Source: Streptomyces yangpuensis (GTDB lineage: Bacteria; Actinomycetota; Actinomycetes; Streptomycetales; Streptomycetaceae). Taken from it: DNA of 64,000 nt. The notes beneath the pieces are model-generated. The model was not told the origin of the DNA. It searched no databases and worked only from the letters and a program-made list of their open reading frames with translations. Location: positions 124,264-188,263 of the forward strand of contig NZ_LBMK01000009.1 in the NCBI RefSeq assembly GCF_001005295.1, in the 5' to 3' direction. The position numbers and the translations under genes are program-made. The number at the start of each line of letters is the position of its first letter. Position 1 is the stretch's first letter. This document shows positions 56,010-64,000 of the stretch, in pieces.

Positions 56010-57064
56010 CGTCGCCGTCCCGGCTGCCGGCCCTGCGAGACGACCTGCGGCTCGTCGTCGGAGCCGTGGACGTCGTCCGCGGACTCGCCCTTGGCCGCCC
56101 CGGCCGCGCGCTTGGCGAGCACCCGCTTCTTCAGCGCCTTCATCGCCGGCTCGCGCTCCTTGAGGTCCACGACCAGCGGGGTCGCGATGAAGATCGAGGA
56201 GTACGCACCGGCCGCGAGGCCGACGAACAGCGACAGCGAGATGTCGTTCAGCATGCCGGCGCCCAGGAAGCCGCCACCGATGAACAGCAGGGCCGCGACC
56301 GGGAGCAGCGCCACGACCGTGGTGTTGATCGAGCGGACCAGCGTGCCGTTGATGCTGCGGTTGGCGACCTCGCTGAAGGTGAAGCGGGTCTGCTTGGTGA
56401 TGTCCTTCGAGCCCTCCTTCAGACCGTCGAAGACGACGACGGTGTCGTAGAGGGAGTAACCGAGGATGGTCAGCAGACCGATGACGGTGCCCGGGGTGAC
56501 CTCGAAGCCGACGAGCGCGTACACGCCGACGGTGATGGTGAGGTCGTGGATCAGGGCGATCAGCGCGGCGACGGCCATGCGCCATTCGAAGGCGATGGCG
56601 AGGTAGATCACCACGAGGATCATGAAGACGCCGAGGCCGGTCCAGGCCTTGTTCGCGATCTGCTCGCCCCAGCTGGGGCCGACCAGGTCGGCGTTGATGT
56701 CGGCCTCGGTGACCTTGAGGTCGGTGGCCAGTTCCTTCTTCACGTCGGTCGCGGCGTCGGTGTCCAGACCGGAGATCTGGATGCGCATACCGCCGGTGCC
56801 GAGCTCCTGGACGATCGCGTCGTGACCGGAGGCCTCCTCCGCGGCCTCCGTGACCTTGGCGACCGACAGGGCCGTCTTCGGGGTGGTGAAGACGGCACCG
56901 CCCTTGAACTCGATGCCCATGTTGAGGCCCTGGACGGCCAGGGCGACGATCGCCGTGATGGTGATCAGGATGGAAACGCCGTACCAGAGAAAGCGCTTGC
57001 CGACGAAGTCGTAGCCGACCTCACCGCGGTACAGCTTGGCGCCGAGATCTCCCAGCTTCGACAT
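56006..57064 (-). CDS. secF: Protein translocase subunit SecF
   Basis: SecF (352 aa) works with SecD to pull exported proteins across the membrane using the proton gradient. It has six predicted membrane helices, with the first near 25-48 (YGVSILITITAIVALAVQGL) and the rest after residue 140. The family motif GIEFKGGAVF is in the first exported loop, and TVIGLLTILGYSLYDTVVVF is in helix 4. It starts three bases after secD. Confidence 0.95.
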   Translation of the reverse strand: MSKLGDLGAKLYRGEVGYDFVGKRFLWYGVSILITITAIVALAVQGLNMGIEFKGGAVFTTPKTALSVAKVTEAAEEASGHDAIVQELGTGGMRIQISGLDTDAATDVKKELATDLKVTEADINADLVGPSWGEQIANKAWTGLGVFMILVVIYLAIAFEWRMAVAALIALIHDLTITVGVYALVGFEVTPGTVIGLLTILGYSLYDTVVVFDGLKEGSKDITKQTRFTFSEVANRSINGTLVRSINTTVVALLPVAALLFIGGGFLGAGMLNDISLSLFVGLAAGAYSSIFIATPLVVDLKEREPAMKALKKRVLAKRAAGAAKGESADDVHGSDDEPQVVSQGRQPGRRR

Positions 57065-57067
57065 CTC

Positions 57068-58846
57068 TCACGCCTCCTTTGCTTCGACGGGGGCGGGTGC
57101 GGCGGTGCGCCGGGAGCTGCGCAGCGGGGGCTTGGCGCCCAGCCGCTTCGGGTCCAGCCCGGACCACGGGTGACCGCTGGCGAAGAACTTCGTGCGCGCC
57201 AGCAGCGTCATGACGGGCTTGGTGAAGAGGAACACCACGACCACGTCGAGCAGGGTGGTCAGACCCAGCGTGAAGGCGAAGCCCTGCACCTTGCCGACGG
57301 TGACGATGAAGAGCACCGCGGCGGCCAGGAACGACACGAAGTCGGAGACCAGGATCGTGCGGCGGGCACGCGGCCAGGCGCGCTCGACGGCCGGGCGCAG
57401 CGTGCGGCCCTCGCGGATCTCGTCACGGATGCGCTCGAAGTACACGATGAACGAGTCCGCGGTGATACCGATGGCGACGATCGCACCGCAGACGGCCGGC
57501 AGGTTCAGCGCGAAGCCGATGCCCTTACCGAGCAGCGCCATGATCGTGTAGGTCAGGATCGCGGAGACCAGGAGGCTGACGATCGCGATGAAGGCCAGAC
57601 CGCGGTAGTAGACCAGCAGGTAGACGACCACGAGGAGGAGGCCGATCGCACCGGCGATGAGGCCGGCGCGCAGCTGCTCGCCGCCGAGCGCGGCGGTGAC
57701 GGTGGTGACGCTGTCCTCCTGGAAGGACAGCGGCAGGGCGCCGTACGACAGCATGTTGCCCAGGTCCTGCGCGGACTGCTGGTTGAAGCCACCGGAGATC
57801 TGTGCGTTGCCGCCGGTGATCGCGGTGCTGACGGACGGGTCCGAGATGACGTCGCCGTCGAGGACGATCGCGAACTGGTTCTGCGGCATCTGCTTGGCCG
57901 CCAGTTCGCCGGTGACCTTCGCGAAGGCGTCGGCGCCGTGGTCGTTGAAGTTCATCGTGACGATCCACTGACCCGACTGCGGGTCGATCTCGCCCTTGGC
58001 GCTCTTCACGTCCTTGCCCTCGACCGCGGCCGGGCCCAGGATCCACTTGCCCCACTGGTCGCCGCGCTGGCCGCAGGCGAGCGTCGGGTCGCTGGGCTTG
58101 ATGCCCTTGTCGACGTTGGTCCGCTGCTCCTCGTTCGTGCAGTCGAGTGCGGCGAACTTGGCCTGGAGGTCCGCGGCGGCCGGGTCGGGCGCGGGGGCGC
58201 TCGCGGACGGCGACGGGGCCGCCTTGTCGTCTGCCTTCTTCGACTCGCTCGCCGACGGCGTGGGAGTGGGCGCGTTCGGGGCCTTGAGGCCCTCGCTGAG
58301 CGCGCGGCCCTGGGAAGTGGCGCTGGACGACGGGGTGGCGGACGGGCTGGTCTTGTTCCCGTCCTGGGCCTTCGGAGCGCCGGAGCCGCTCGCGGAGGGG
58401 TTGGGGCTCGGGCTGCCCTCGGGAGCGGCGGGGGCGCCGTCCGCGAACGCGATGACCGGGCGGAAGTAGAGCTGGGCGGTGGTGCCGACCTGCTCGCGCG
58501 CCTGCTTCTCGTTCATCCCCTTGGGGATGTTCACGATGATGTGGTCGCGGCCCTGCGTCTGGACCTCGGCCTCGGAGACACCGAGACCGTTGACACGGCG
58601 CTCGATGATGCCGACCGCCGTGTTCATGTTGGTCTCGTTGACGGCGTTCTCTTTGCCGGGCTCGCTCTTGGCCTTGAGCGTGATGCTCGTGCCGCCGGCG
58701 AGGTCGATGCCCAGCCGGGGAGTCGTCTGCTTGGAGATGAACATCCCCGCGGTGAGCGCCACCATCGCGATCAGGATGATCGCCAGGGCACGCCCCGGCC
58801 TCCCCTGAGCCCCCGTGGGCCGCCGGCCCTTCTTCGGTGCTGCCAC
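57068..58846 (-). CDS. secD: Protein translocase subunit SecD
   Basis: SecD (592 aa) has an N-terminal membrane helix (ALAIILIAMVALTAGMFISK), a large extracytoplasmic P1 region and five C-terminal helices with GIDLAGGTSITL and SFIVYFERIRDEIREGRTLR. Within P1 (about 150-255) lies a low-complexity insert rich in Ser, Ala, Pro and Lys not found in enterobacterial SecD. The start is GTG 58846. It pairs with secF and follows yajC after 153 bases without a gene. Confidence 0.95.
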   Translation of the reverse strand: MAAPKKGRRPTGAQGRPGRALAIILIAMVALTAGMFISKQTTPRLGIDLAGGTSITLKAKSEPGKENAVNETNMNTAVGIIERRVNGLGVSEAEVQTQGRDHIIVNIPKGMNEKQAREQVGTTAQLYFRPVIAFADGAPAAPEGSPSPNPSASGSGAPKAQDGNKTSPSATPSSSATSQGRALSEGLKAPNAPTPTPSASESKKADDKAAPSPSASAPAPDPAAADLQAKFAALDCTNEEQRTNVDKGIKPSDPTLACGQRGDQWGKWILGPAAVEGKDVKSAKGEIDPQSGQWIVTMNFNDHGADAFAKVTGELAAKQMPQNQFAIVLDGDVISDPSVSTAITGGNAQISGGFNQQSAQDLGNMLSYGALPLSFQEDSVTTVTAALGGEQLRAGLIAGAIGLLLVVVYLLVYYRGLAFIAIVSLLVSAILTYTIMALLGKGIGFALNLPAVCGAIVAIGITADSFIVYFERIRDEIREGRTLRPAVERAWPRARRTILVSDFVSFLAAAVLFIVTVGKVQGFAFTLGLTTLLDVVVVFLFTKPVMTLLARTKFFASGHPWSGLDPKRLGAKPPLRSSRRTAAPAPVEAKEA

Positions 58847-58999
58847 CTTGTCGTTTCTCCCTGTCCAACCGTCCCGCGCCGGGTCAGCGCGCGGACGGCC
58901 ACGAAATGTGTGGTGGGGACCCCTGCCCCCCGCAGAAGTGTCACTGACGGGGACCGCGCCGACCGCCGGTCGGGCGGCCGCACGGTCCCCGGCCGCGCG

Positions 59000-59443
59000 C
59001 TACTTCGCGCCGGCCTCGCCGTCGGTCTTGCCGTCCTCGGGCTTGTCGTCGCCCTTGGGCTCGTCCTTCTTGCCCAGGTCCAGCTTCGGGGCCTCGGCCT
59101 CGTCCTTGGTGAGGGAGGAGGCGTCGTCCGGGACGACGGGCGTGTCGGTCGTCACGTCGTCGAAGCCGTGGACGATGCGGTTGTACTCCGCGTCCTCCAG
59201 TACGGCGCCGATGGCGTTCTTCGCGTAGATCGCGTGGACGCCGGGAGCCACCTCGAGGGTGACCGTGTCGTCACCGATCTCCTTCACCGTGGCGTACATG
59301 CCGCCGATGGTGCGGACGCCGGTGCCGGGCGTCATCTGGTCGCGCATCTGCGCGGCCTGCTGCTGCTTCTTCTTCGCGGAGCGGGTCATCAGGAACATCG
59401 CCCCGATGAGCACGATGAACGGGAGGAGTGTCACGAGATTCAC
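59000..59443 (-). CDS. yajC: Preprotein translocase subunit YajC
   Basis: YajC (147 aa) is the small SecDF-associated subunit. It has an N-terminal membrane helix (LLPFIVLIGAMFLMTRSAKK), the conserved MTPGTGVRTIGGMYATVKE core, and a long acidic/lysine C-terminal tail that is common in actinobacteria. The start is GTG 59443. Confidence 0.93.
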   Translation of the reverse strand: MNLVTLLPFIVLIGAMFLMTRSAKKKQQQAAQMRDQMTPGTGVRTIGGMYATVKEIGDDTVTLEVAPGVHAIYAKNAIGAVLEDAEYNRIVHGFDDVTTDTPVVPDDASSLTKDEAEAPKLDLGKKDEPKGDDKPEDGKTDGEAGAK

Positions 59444-59505
59444 GGGACGGAAATCCTTCGCACGACCGCACGCGGACGGCGGCCTTTTCTACGGGGGTGG
59501 GCACA

Positions 59506-59522
59506 CCGACCCGAAGGGTCGG
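59506..59522 (-). terminator. Small hairpin between ruvB and yajC
   Basis: CCGACCC and GGGTCGG pair perfectly around a GAA triloop, 87 bases past the ruvB stop. It is a possible end of the ruvCAB transcript. Confidence 0.45.
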
Positions 59523-59608
59523 CATCGGCGGAGTCTAGGCGAGTCCGCACCGATGGAACAACGCCCAGCATGGCACCGGCGTTCCCGACCGGGCCAACCT
59601 CCGCGCCG

Positions 59609-60682
59609 TCAGGCCCCGAACAGGCCCTGTTGCCCGCTTGATCCGCCGGCGCCGTGCTGCGGTGCGACAAGCCCCAGGTGAGCCCATGCGGCGGGGGTCG
59701 CGACCCGGCCCCGGGGGGTGCGCGCGAGCAGGCCCTCGCGGACCAGGAAGGGTTCCGCGACCTCCTCCACGGTCTCCCGCTCCTCCCCCACCGCCACGGC
59801 GAGGGTCGACAGCCCCACGGGGCCGCCGCCGAACAGCTTCAGGAGTGCCTCCAGAACGGCTCGATCCAGTCGGTCGAGGCCGCGGGCGTCCACCTCGTAC
59901 ACCTGGAGGGCGGTGGCGGCCACCTCCCGGTCGATCACCCCGTCCGCCCGTACCTGGGCGTAGTCGCGCACGCGGCGCAGCAGGCGGTTGGCGATGCGCG
60001 GGGTGCCGCGGGAGCGCCCGGCGATCTCGGCCGCGCCGGCGGTGTCGATCTCGACGTCGAGGAGGCGGGCGGAGCGGTGGACGACGCGCTCCAGCTCCTC
60101 GGGGGCGTAGAACTCCATGTGTCCGGTGAAGCCGAAACGGTCCCGCAGCGGCGGGGGCAGCAGTCCGGCCCGGGTGGTGGCACCCACGAGGGTGAAGGGC
60201 GGCAGCTCCAGCGGGATCGCGGTGGCTCCGGGACCCTTGCCGACGATCACGTCGACGCGGAAGTCCTCCATGGCCATGTAGAGCATCTCCTCGGCGGGCC
60301 GGGACATGCGGTGGATCTCGTCGAGGAAGAGGACCTCGCCCTCCTGGAGGGAGGAGAGGATCGCGGCGAGGTCGCCGGCGTGCTGGATGGCGGGGCCGGA
60401 GGTGATCCGGATGGGTGCCCCCATCTCGGCGGCGATGATCATGGAGAGGGTGGTCTTGCCCAGTCCGGGCGCGCCCGACAGCAGGACGTGGTCGGCGGTG
60501 GCCCCGCGCTGCCTGGCCGCCTTCAGTACCAGGTCCAGCTGCTGGCGGACCTTCTCCTGGCCGACGAACTCGCCGAGGTCCTTGGGGCGCAGGGCCGCCT
60601 CGACGGCGGTGTCCTCACCGTCGGCTGCCGCCGCTACGAGCCGGTCCGGCTCGGTGGTGTCGGTCTCGTCGTCCCAGTTCAC
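59609..60682 (-). CDS. ruvB: Holliday junction DNA helicase RuvB
   Basis: RuvB (357 aa) is the AAA+ motor that drives branch migration with RuvA. Walker A SGAPGLGKTTLSMIIAAEMG, Walker B LFLDEIHRMSR and sensor GATTRAGLLPPPLRDRFGF are intact, and a winged-helix domain follows from about 265. The start is GTG 60682. Unlike the coupled ruvC-ruvA junction, it lies 142 bases after ruvA, in a gap that can form a GC-rich stem (about 60733-60772). Confidence 0.96.
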   Translation of the reverse strand: MNWDDETDTTEPDRLVAAAADGEDTAVEAALRPKDLGEFVGQEKVRQQLDLVLKAARQRGATADHVLLSGAPGLGKTTLSMIIAAEMGAPIRITSGPAIQHAGDLAAILSSLQEGEVLFLDEIHRMSRPAEEMLYMAMEDFRVDVIVGKGPGATAIPLELPPFTLVGATTRAGLLPPPLRDRFGFTGHMEFYAPEELERVVHRSARLLDVEIDTAGAAEIAGRSRGTPRIANRLLRRVRDYAQVRADGVIDREVAATALQVYEVDARGLDRLDRAVLEALLKLFGGGPVGLSTLAVAVGEERETVEEVAEPFLVREGLLARTPRGRVATPAAWAHLGLVAPQHGAGGSSGQQGLFGA

Positions 60683-60824
60683 GGTGTCAGTCTGCCTTCT
60701 GCGTCGTGCGGTGGTCTGTGCGGGGGCGGTGGCTGCGCGTGGGCCGCCGCGCGGCGGTGCCGGCCCGCGCAGGGCCCGAGCGCACCCGGTACGCGGCGTC
60801 CGGTCCCGCGCGGCGGCGAAACGG

Positions 60825-61448
60825 TCAGCGGGCGCGGTTCAGGGACTGCAGGGCCGCGCGCAGCAGCTGGGGCACCGGGGCCGAGCCGCCCGCGGCGATG
60901 GCCGCCTCCGCCTGCGGGGTGACCGCCACCACGGCCTCCTCCGCCTCCCGCGACGCATAGCCGAGGCCGATCAGGGCGGCAGTGAGCTGCTCGGTCCAGG
61001 GGGCGGGCCCCGACGCCACCGCGCGCTGGGCACCCACCACGGGGGCCGGGGCGCCCAGCTTGCCCTTGAGCTCCAGCAACAGCTTCTGTGCGCCCTTCGG
61101 GCCGATGCCGGGCACCGCGGTCAGCGCCTTCGCGTCACCCGAGGCGAAGGCCACCCGCAGGGCGTCGGGGGTGTGCACGCCGAGCATGGCCTGCGCCACC
61201 CGGGGGCCGACCCCGCTCGCGGTCTGGAGCAGCTCGAACACCTGGCGCTCGTCGTCGTCGGCGAAGCCGTACAGGGTCAGCGAGTCCTCCCGGACGACCA
61301 GCGAGGTCGCCAGCCGGGCCTGCTCCCCGACACGCAGGCCGGCGATGGTGTTCGGCGTGCAGTGCACGGCCATGCCCACTCCGCCGACCTCGATCACGGC
61401 GAGGTTGGGGGTGAGCGCGGCGACCGCGCCGTTGACGAAGGCGATCAT
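60825..61448 (-). CDS. ruvA: Holliday junction DNA helicase subunit RuvA
   Basis: RuvA (207 aa) grips the four-way junction. It has an OB-fold N-terminal domain (MIAFVNGAVAALTPNLAVIE), helix-hairpin-helix pairs (LQTASGVGPRVAQAML, LTAVPGIGPKGAQKLLLELK) and a C-terminal RuvB-binding domain (QLTAALIGLGYASREAEEAV). ATG 61448 overlaps the ruvC stop (ATGA). Confidence 0.95.
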   Translation of the reverse strand: MIAFVNGAVAALTPNLAVIEVGGVGMAVHCTPNTIAGLRVGEQARLATSLVVREDSLTLYGFADDDERQVFELLQTASGVGPRVAQAMLGVHTPDALRVAFASGDAKALTAVPGIGPKGAQKLLLELKGKLGAPAPVVGAQRAVASGPAPWTEQLTAALIGLGYASREAEEAVVAVTPQAEAAIAAGGSAPVPQLLRAALQSLNRAR

Positions 61449-61975
61449 CGGGTACGGCCTTTCGAGGCGTGCTGGGCGACCGCCTGCTGGAGGCGGTTCT
61501 GGGCGGGGGCCCGCCAGATGTGGCAGATGGCGAGGGCGAGGGCGTCGGCGGCGTCGGCGGGCCTGGGCGGCTCGGCCAGCCGCAGCAGCCGGGTGACCAT
61601 CGCGCCGACCTGGGCCTTGTCGGCCCGGCCGCTGCCGGTGACGGCGGCCTTGACCTCGCTGGGGGTGTGCAGCGCGACCGGTATCCCGCGGCGGGCGGCG
61701 CACAGCATCGCGACGGCGCTGGCCTGGGCGGTTCCCATCACGGTGCTGACGTTGTGCTGGCTGAAGACCCGCTCCACGGCGACGATGTCGGGCCGGTGCG
61801 TGTCGAGCCACTCCTCGATCCCCTGCTCGACGGCGACGAGCCGGTGGCCCAGCTCCGCGACCGCGGATGTCCGTACGACCCCCACCCCGAGCATGGTGAG
61901 GGGACGGCCCGCGACGCCCTCCACGACGCCGACGCCGCATCGCGTCAGGCCCGGGTCCACGCCCAGTACACGCAC
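61445..61975 (-). CDS. ruvC: Crossover junction endonuclease RuvC
   Basis: RuvC (176 aa) resolves Holliday junctions by paired nicks. The four acidic residues are Asp7 (GVDPGLTRCG), Glu68 (VAVERVFSQHN), Asp141 and Asp144 (ADAADALALAI). GTG 61975 (VRVLGVDPG) is chosen; an ATG at 62035 would add 20 non-conserved residues. It is coupled to ruvA. Confidence 0.95.
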   Translation of the reverse strand: MRVLGVDPGLTRCGVGVVEGVAGRPLTMLGVGVVRTSAVAELGHRLVAVEQGIEEWLDTHRPDIVAVERVFSQHNVSTVMGTAQASAVAMLCAARRGIPVALHTPSEVKAAVTGSGRADKAQVGAMVTRLLRLAEPPRPADAADALALAICHIWRAPAQNRLQQAVAQHASKGRTR

Positions 61976-62120
61976 CGCGCCCCCTTGTGCGGCTGCACCG
62001 CCGCCGCTCCCGCGGAGGTGGCCGAGCAGCGTCATGGCTGCTCAATCGATGGTTGCGGTCCGAAATCGGGCGCACACCCGGTTGACACCGTCAGGCTATC
62101 CGCCCGCACTGACAATGCGA

Positions 62121-62156
62121 CGGCGGGCCGACAGGGTGTGTCCTGTCGGCCCGCCG
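62121..62156 (-). terminator. yebC terminator hairpin
   Basis: A perfect 15-bp stem (CGGCGGGCCGACAGG with its complement) and a six-base loop lie 24 bases past the yebC stop. Confidence 0.8.
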
Positions 62157-62179
62157 GTTGCGCTCGGCTCGCGCCGCCG

Positions 62180-62932
62180 TTACGCGTCGACCTTCTCCAT
62201 GACCTCGTCCGAGACGTCGAAGTTGGCGAAGACGTTCTGCACGTCGTCGCTGTCCTCCAGCGCGTCGATGAGCTTGAAGATCTTGCGGGCGCCCTCTTCG
62301 TCGAGCTCGACCTGCATGGTCGGGACGAAGCTGGAGTCCGCCGAGTCGTAGTCGATGCCGGCTTCCTGGAGCGCGGTGCGGACCGCGACCAGGTCGGTGG
62401 CCTCGCTGATGATCTCGAAGGTGTCGCCGTTGTCGTTGACCTCTTCGGCACCGGCCTCCAGGACCGCGCCGAGGACGTCGTCCTCGCTCAGCTCGGCCTT
62501 GGGCAGGACGATGACGCCCTTGCGGTTGAACAGGTACGAGACCGAGCCCGGGTCGGCCATCGAACCGCCGTTGCGGGTCATGGCGACGCGGACGTCGGAG
62601 GCGGCGCGGTTGCGGTTGTCGGTGAGGCACTCGATGAGCACCGCGACACCGTTCGGGCCGTAACCCTCGTACATGATCGTCTCGTAGTCGGCGCCGCCGG
62701 CCTCGAGGCCGCCGCCGCGCTTGACCGCGGAGTCGATGTTCTTGTTCGGGACCGACTGCTTCTTGGCCTTCTGGACCGCGTCGAAGAGCGTCGGGTTGCC
62801 GTCGATGTCGGCGCCGCCCATGCGGGCCGCGACCTCGATGTTCTTGATCAGCTTCGCGAAGAGCTTGCCGCGCTTGGCATCGATCACGGCCTTCTTGTGC
62901 TTCGTCGTAGCCCATTTAGAGTGGCCGGACAT
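62180..62932 (-). CDS. yebC: YebC/PmpR family protein
   Basis: This 250-aa protein has the family opening MSGHSKWATTKHKKAVIDAK and the signature YEGYGPNGVAVLIECLTDNR. Members were long annotated as transcriptional regulators, and some relieve ribosome stalling at proline runs. It lies between pdxT and the ruv genes, the usual actinobacterial order, and ends at a strong hairpin. Confidence 0.94.
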   Translation of the reverse strand: MSGHSKWATTKHKKAVIDAKRGKLFAKLIKNIEVAARMGGADIDGNPTLFDAVQKAKKQSVPNKNIDSAVKRGGGLEAGGADYETIMYEGYGPNGVAVLIECLTDNRNRAASDVRVAMTRNGGSMADPGSVSYLFNRKGVIVLPKAELSEDDVLGAVLEAGAEEVNDNGDTFEIISEATDLVAVRTALQEAGIDYDSADSSFVPTMQVELDEEGARKIFKLIDALEDSDDVQNVFANFDVSDEVMEKVDA

Positions 62933-62989
62933 CCGCCTGTCTCCTTCGCGTCACCAACAGTGTTCGTCTTCGATCCTACCGGGAGCTCG

Positions 62990-63583
62990 TCACAGCCCGG
63001 CGCGCACCATCTCGACGAAGTACGCGTGGACGCGGTCGTCGCCGGTCAGTTCGGGGTGGAACGAGGTCGCCAGGACGTTGCCCTGGCGCACGGCGACCGT
63101 GTGGCCGTCGTAGGTGGCGAGCACCTCGGCGGCGCCGCCGACGGACTCGACCCACGGGGCGCGGATGAAGACGCCCTCGACCGGGCCGCCCTCGATGCCC
63201 ACGAAGTCGATCTTCGCCTCGAAGGACTCGTTCTGCCGGCCGAAGGCGTTGCGGCGCACGATCATGTCGATGCCGCCCAGGGTCTCCTGGTCGTCCCGGC
63301 CGTCGAGGAGCTTGTCCGCCAGCATGATCATGCCGGCGCAGGTGCCGTACACGGGCATGCCGGCGGCCACGCGCTCGCGCAGCGGCTCCAGCATGCCGAA
63401 GAGCACGGCGAGCTTCGACATCGTCGTGGACTCGCCGCCGGGGATCACCAGGGCGTCGACCTCGGCGAGCTCCTCGGGGCGCCGGACCGGCCTGGCCACG
63501 GCGTCCGCCGCGGCCAGGGCGATCAGGTGCTCCCGTACGTCGCCCTGGAGGGCCAGGACACCGATCACGGGGGTGTTCGTCAT
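62990..63583 (-). CDS. pdxT: Pyridoxal 5'-phosphate synthase glutaminase subunit
   Basis: PdxT (197 aa) frees ammonia from glutamine for PdxS. The class I glutaminase triad is visible: Cys82 (YGTCAGMIML), His176 and Glu178 (SFHPEL), with the oxyanion loop IPGGESTT near 48-55. It begins seven bases after the pdxS stop, so the two subunits are co-translated from one message. Confidence 0.96.
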   Translation of the reverse strand: MTNTPVIGVLALQGDVREHLIALAAADAVARPVRRPEELAEVDALVIPGGESTTMSKLAVLFGMLEPLRERVAAGMPVYGTCAGMIMLADKLLDGRDDQETLGGIDMIVRRNAFGRQNESFEAKIDFVGIEGGPVEGVFIRAPWVESVGGAAEVLATYDGHTVAVRQGNVLATSFHPELTGDDRVHAYFVEMVRAGL

Positions 63584-63590
63584 ATCGGGA

Positions 63591-64000
63591 CTACCAGCCG
63601 CGGTTGGCGTAGCGCTCGGCCTCGGGGAGGGTGTCGCAGTTGATGCCGACCATGGCCTCGCCCAGGTTGCGGGAGGCGTCCGCGATGATCTTCGGGTCGT
63701 CGAAGAACGTGGTGGCCTTCACGATGGCGGCGGCGCGCTTGGCCGGGTCGCCCGACTTGAAGATGCCGGAGCCGACGAAGACACCCTCGGCGCCGAGCTG
63801 GCGCATCAGGGCGGCGTCGGCCGGGGTGGCGACACCACCGGCGGAGAACAGCACGACGGGGAGCTTGCCGAGCTCGGCGACCTCCTTGACGAGCTCGTAC
63901 GGGGCGCGCAGCTCCTTGGCGGCGGCGTACAGCTCGTTGTTGTCGAAGCCGCGCAGCTTGGCGATCTCGTTCTTGATCTGGCGCAGGTGGCGGACGGCCT
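63591..64000 (-). CDS. pdxS: Pyridoxal 5'-phosphate synthase lyase subunit (3' part)
   Basis: The reading frame is open from the right window edge to the stop at 63591, giving the last 135 or so residues of PdxS. The protein builds pyridoxal phosphate from ribose 5-phosphate, glyceraldehyde 3-phosphate and ammonia. VVLFSAGGVATPADAALMRQ and GAEGVFVGSGIFKSGDPAKR are the phosphate-binding and C-terminal signatures. The start lies outside the window. Confidence 0.95.
   Translation of the reverse strand, partial: AVRHLRQIKNEIAKLRGFDNNELYAAAKELRAPYELVKEVAELGKLPVVLFSAGGVATPADAALMRQLGAEGVFVGSGIFKSGDPAKRAAAIVKATTFFDDPKIIADASRNLGEAMVGINCDTLPEAERYANRGW

Noticed and set aside
56066..59641. Rightward 1191-codon open frame
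   Set aside because: It runs antisense through secF, secD and yajC, and its Arg/Gly/Val/Leu-heavy translation has no domain features.
61976..62035. Longer RuvC starting at 62035
   Set aside because: The added 20 residues are Gly/Ala-rich and unconserved, while GTG 61975 places Asp7 correctly for the family.

Overview
This is a 64 kb piece of a high-GC actinobacterial chromosome, almost certainly Streptomyces. The reasons are the extreme GC3 codon use, frequent GTG and TTG starts, a full BldD with its cyclic-di-GMP motifs, the sIHF nucleoid protein, a degenerate actinobacterial PriA, and a gene order (rsmB-fmt-priA-metK-coaBC-rpoZ-gmk-sIHF-pyrFD-carBA-pyrCBR-bldD-nusB-efp-aroQBKC-aroE-mltG-ruvX-alaS-rpsD-rarA-hisS-relA-apt-secFD-yajC-ruvBAC-yebC-pdxTS) that I recall as conserved in Streptomyces coelicolor. 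No rRNA, tRNA, CRISPR array or intact transposase was seen.

Region 1 (1-7100) is accessory. It holds one leftward gene set: a DUF6507 protein, a 783-aa type VII-secreted polymorphic toxin with a long Gly/His/Thr linker and an unrecognised C-terminal domain, several small orphan genes that are candidate immunity proteins, and a DUF6177 protein. The toxin tip and the genes after it have visibly lower GC than the rest, as expected of exchanged toxin/immunity cassettes. A 57-codon gene remnant lies between this cassette and rsmB.

Region 2 (7155-17300) holds translation, replication and one-carbon housekeeping genes: rsmB, fmt, a small DNA-binding-type gene, priA, metK, coaBC, rpoZ, gmk and sIHF. 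Region 3 (17336-27430) is the leftward pyrimidine cluster pyrR-pyrB-pyrC-(membrane protein)-carA-carB-pyrD-pyrF. Most junctions are stop/start overlaps. A hairpin matching the PyrR-binding loop overlaps the pyrR ribosome binding site. bldD diverges from this cluster behind a palindrome that is probably its own operator.

Region 4 (28396-38000) carries nusB, efp, an aminopeptidase-P-like protein with a degenerate metal site, the translationally coupled shikimate genes aroC-aroK-aroB-aroQ, and then aroE and mltG. Region 5 (38010-52750) carries ruvX, alaS, two small membrane-associated genes, an NB-ARC/TPR ATPase, rpsD, an iron-box-controlled DUF2470 protein, rarA, a VKOR-family protein, hisS, a metallo-hydrolase, a lipid-anchored or membrane cyclophilin and a DUF349 protein. 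Region 6 (52811-64000) carries relA, apt, secF, secD, yajC, ruvB, ruvA, ruvC, yebC, pdxT and the 3' part of pdxS.

Most genes read leftward. Rightward genes are the 9987 gene, bldD, the NB-ARC gene, the DUF2470 gene, the cyclophilin and the DUF349 gene. Long perfect hairpins mark several of the operon ends. The candidates for new biology are the toxin domain with its neighbours, the DUF2470 iron box beside rpsD, the PyrR translational switch, the MITE-like inverted repeat at rarA and an operator-like palindrome upstream of sIHF.
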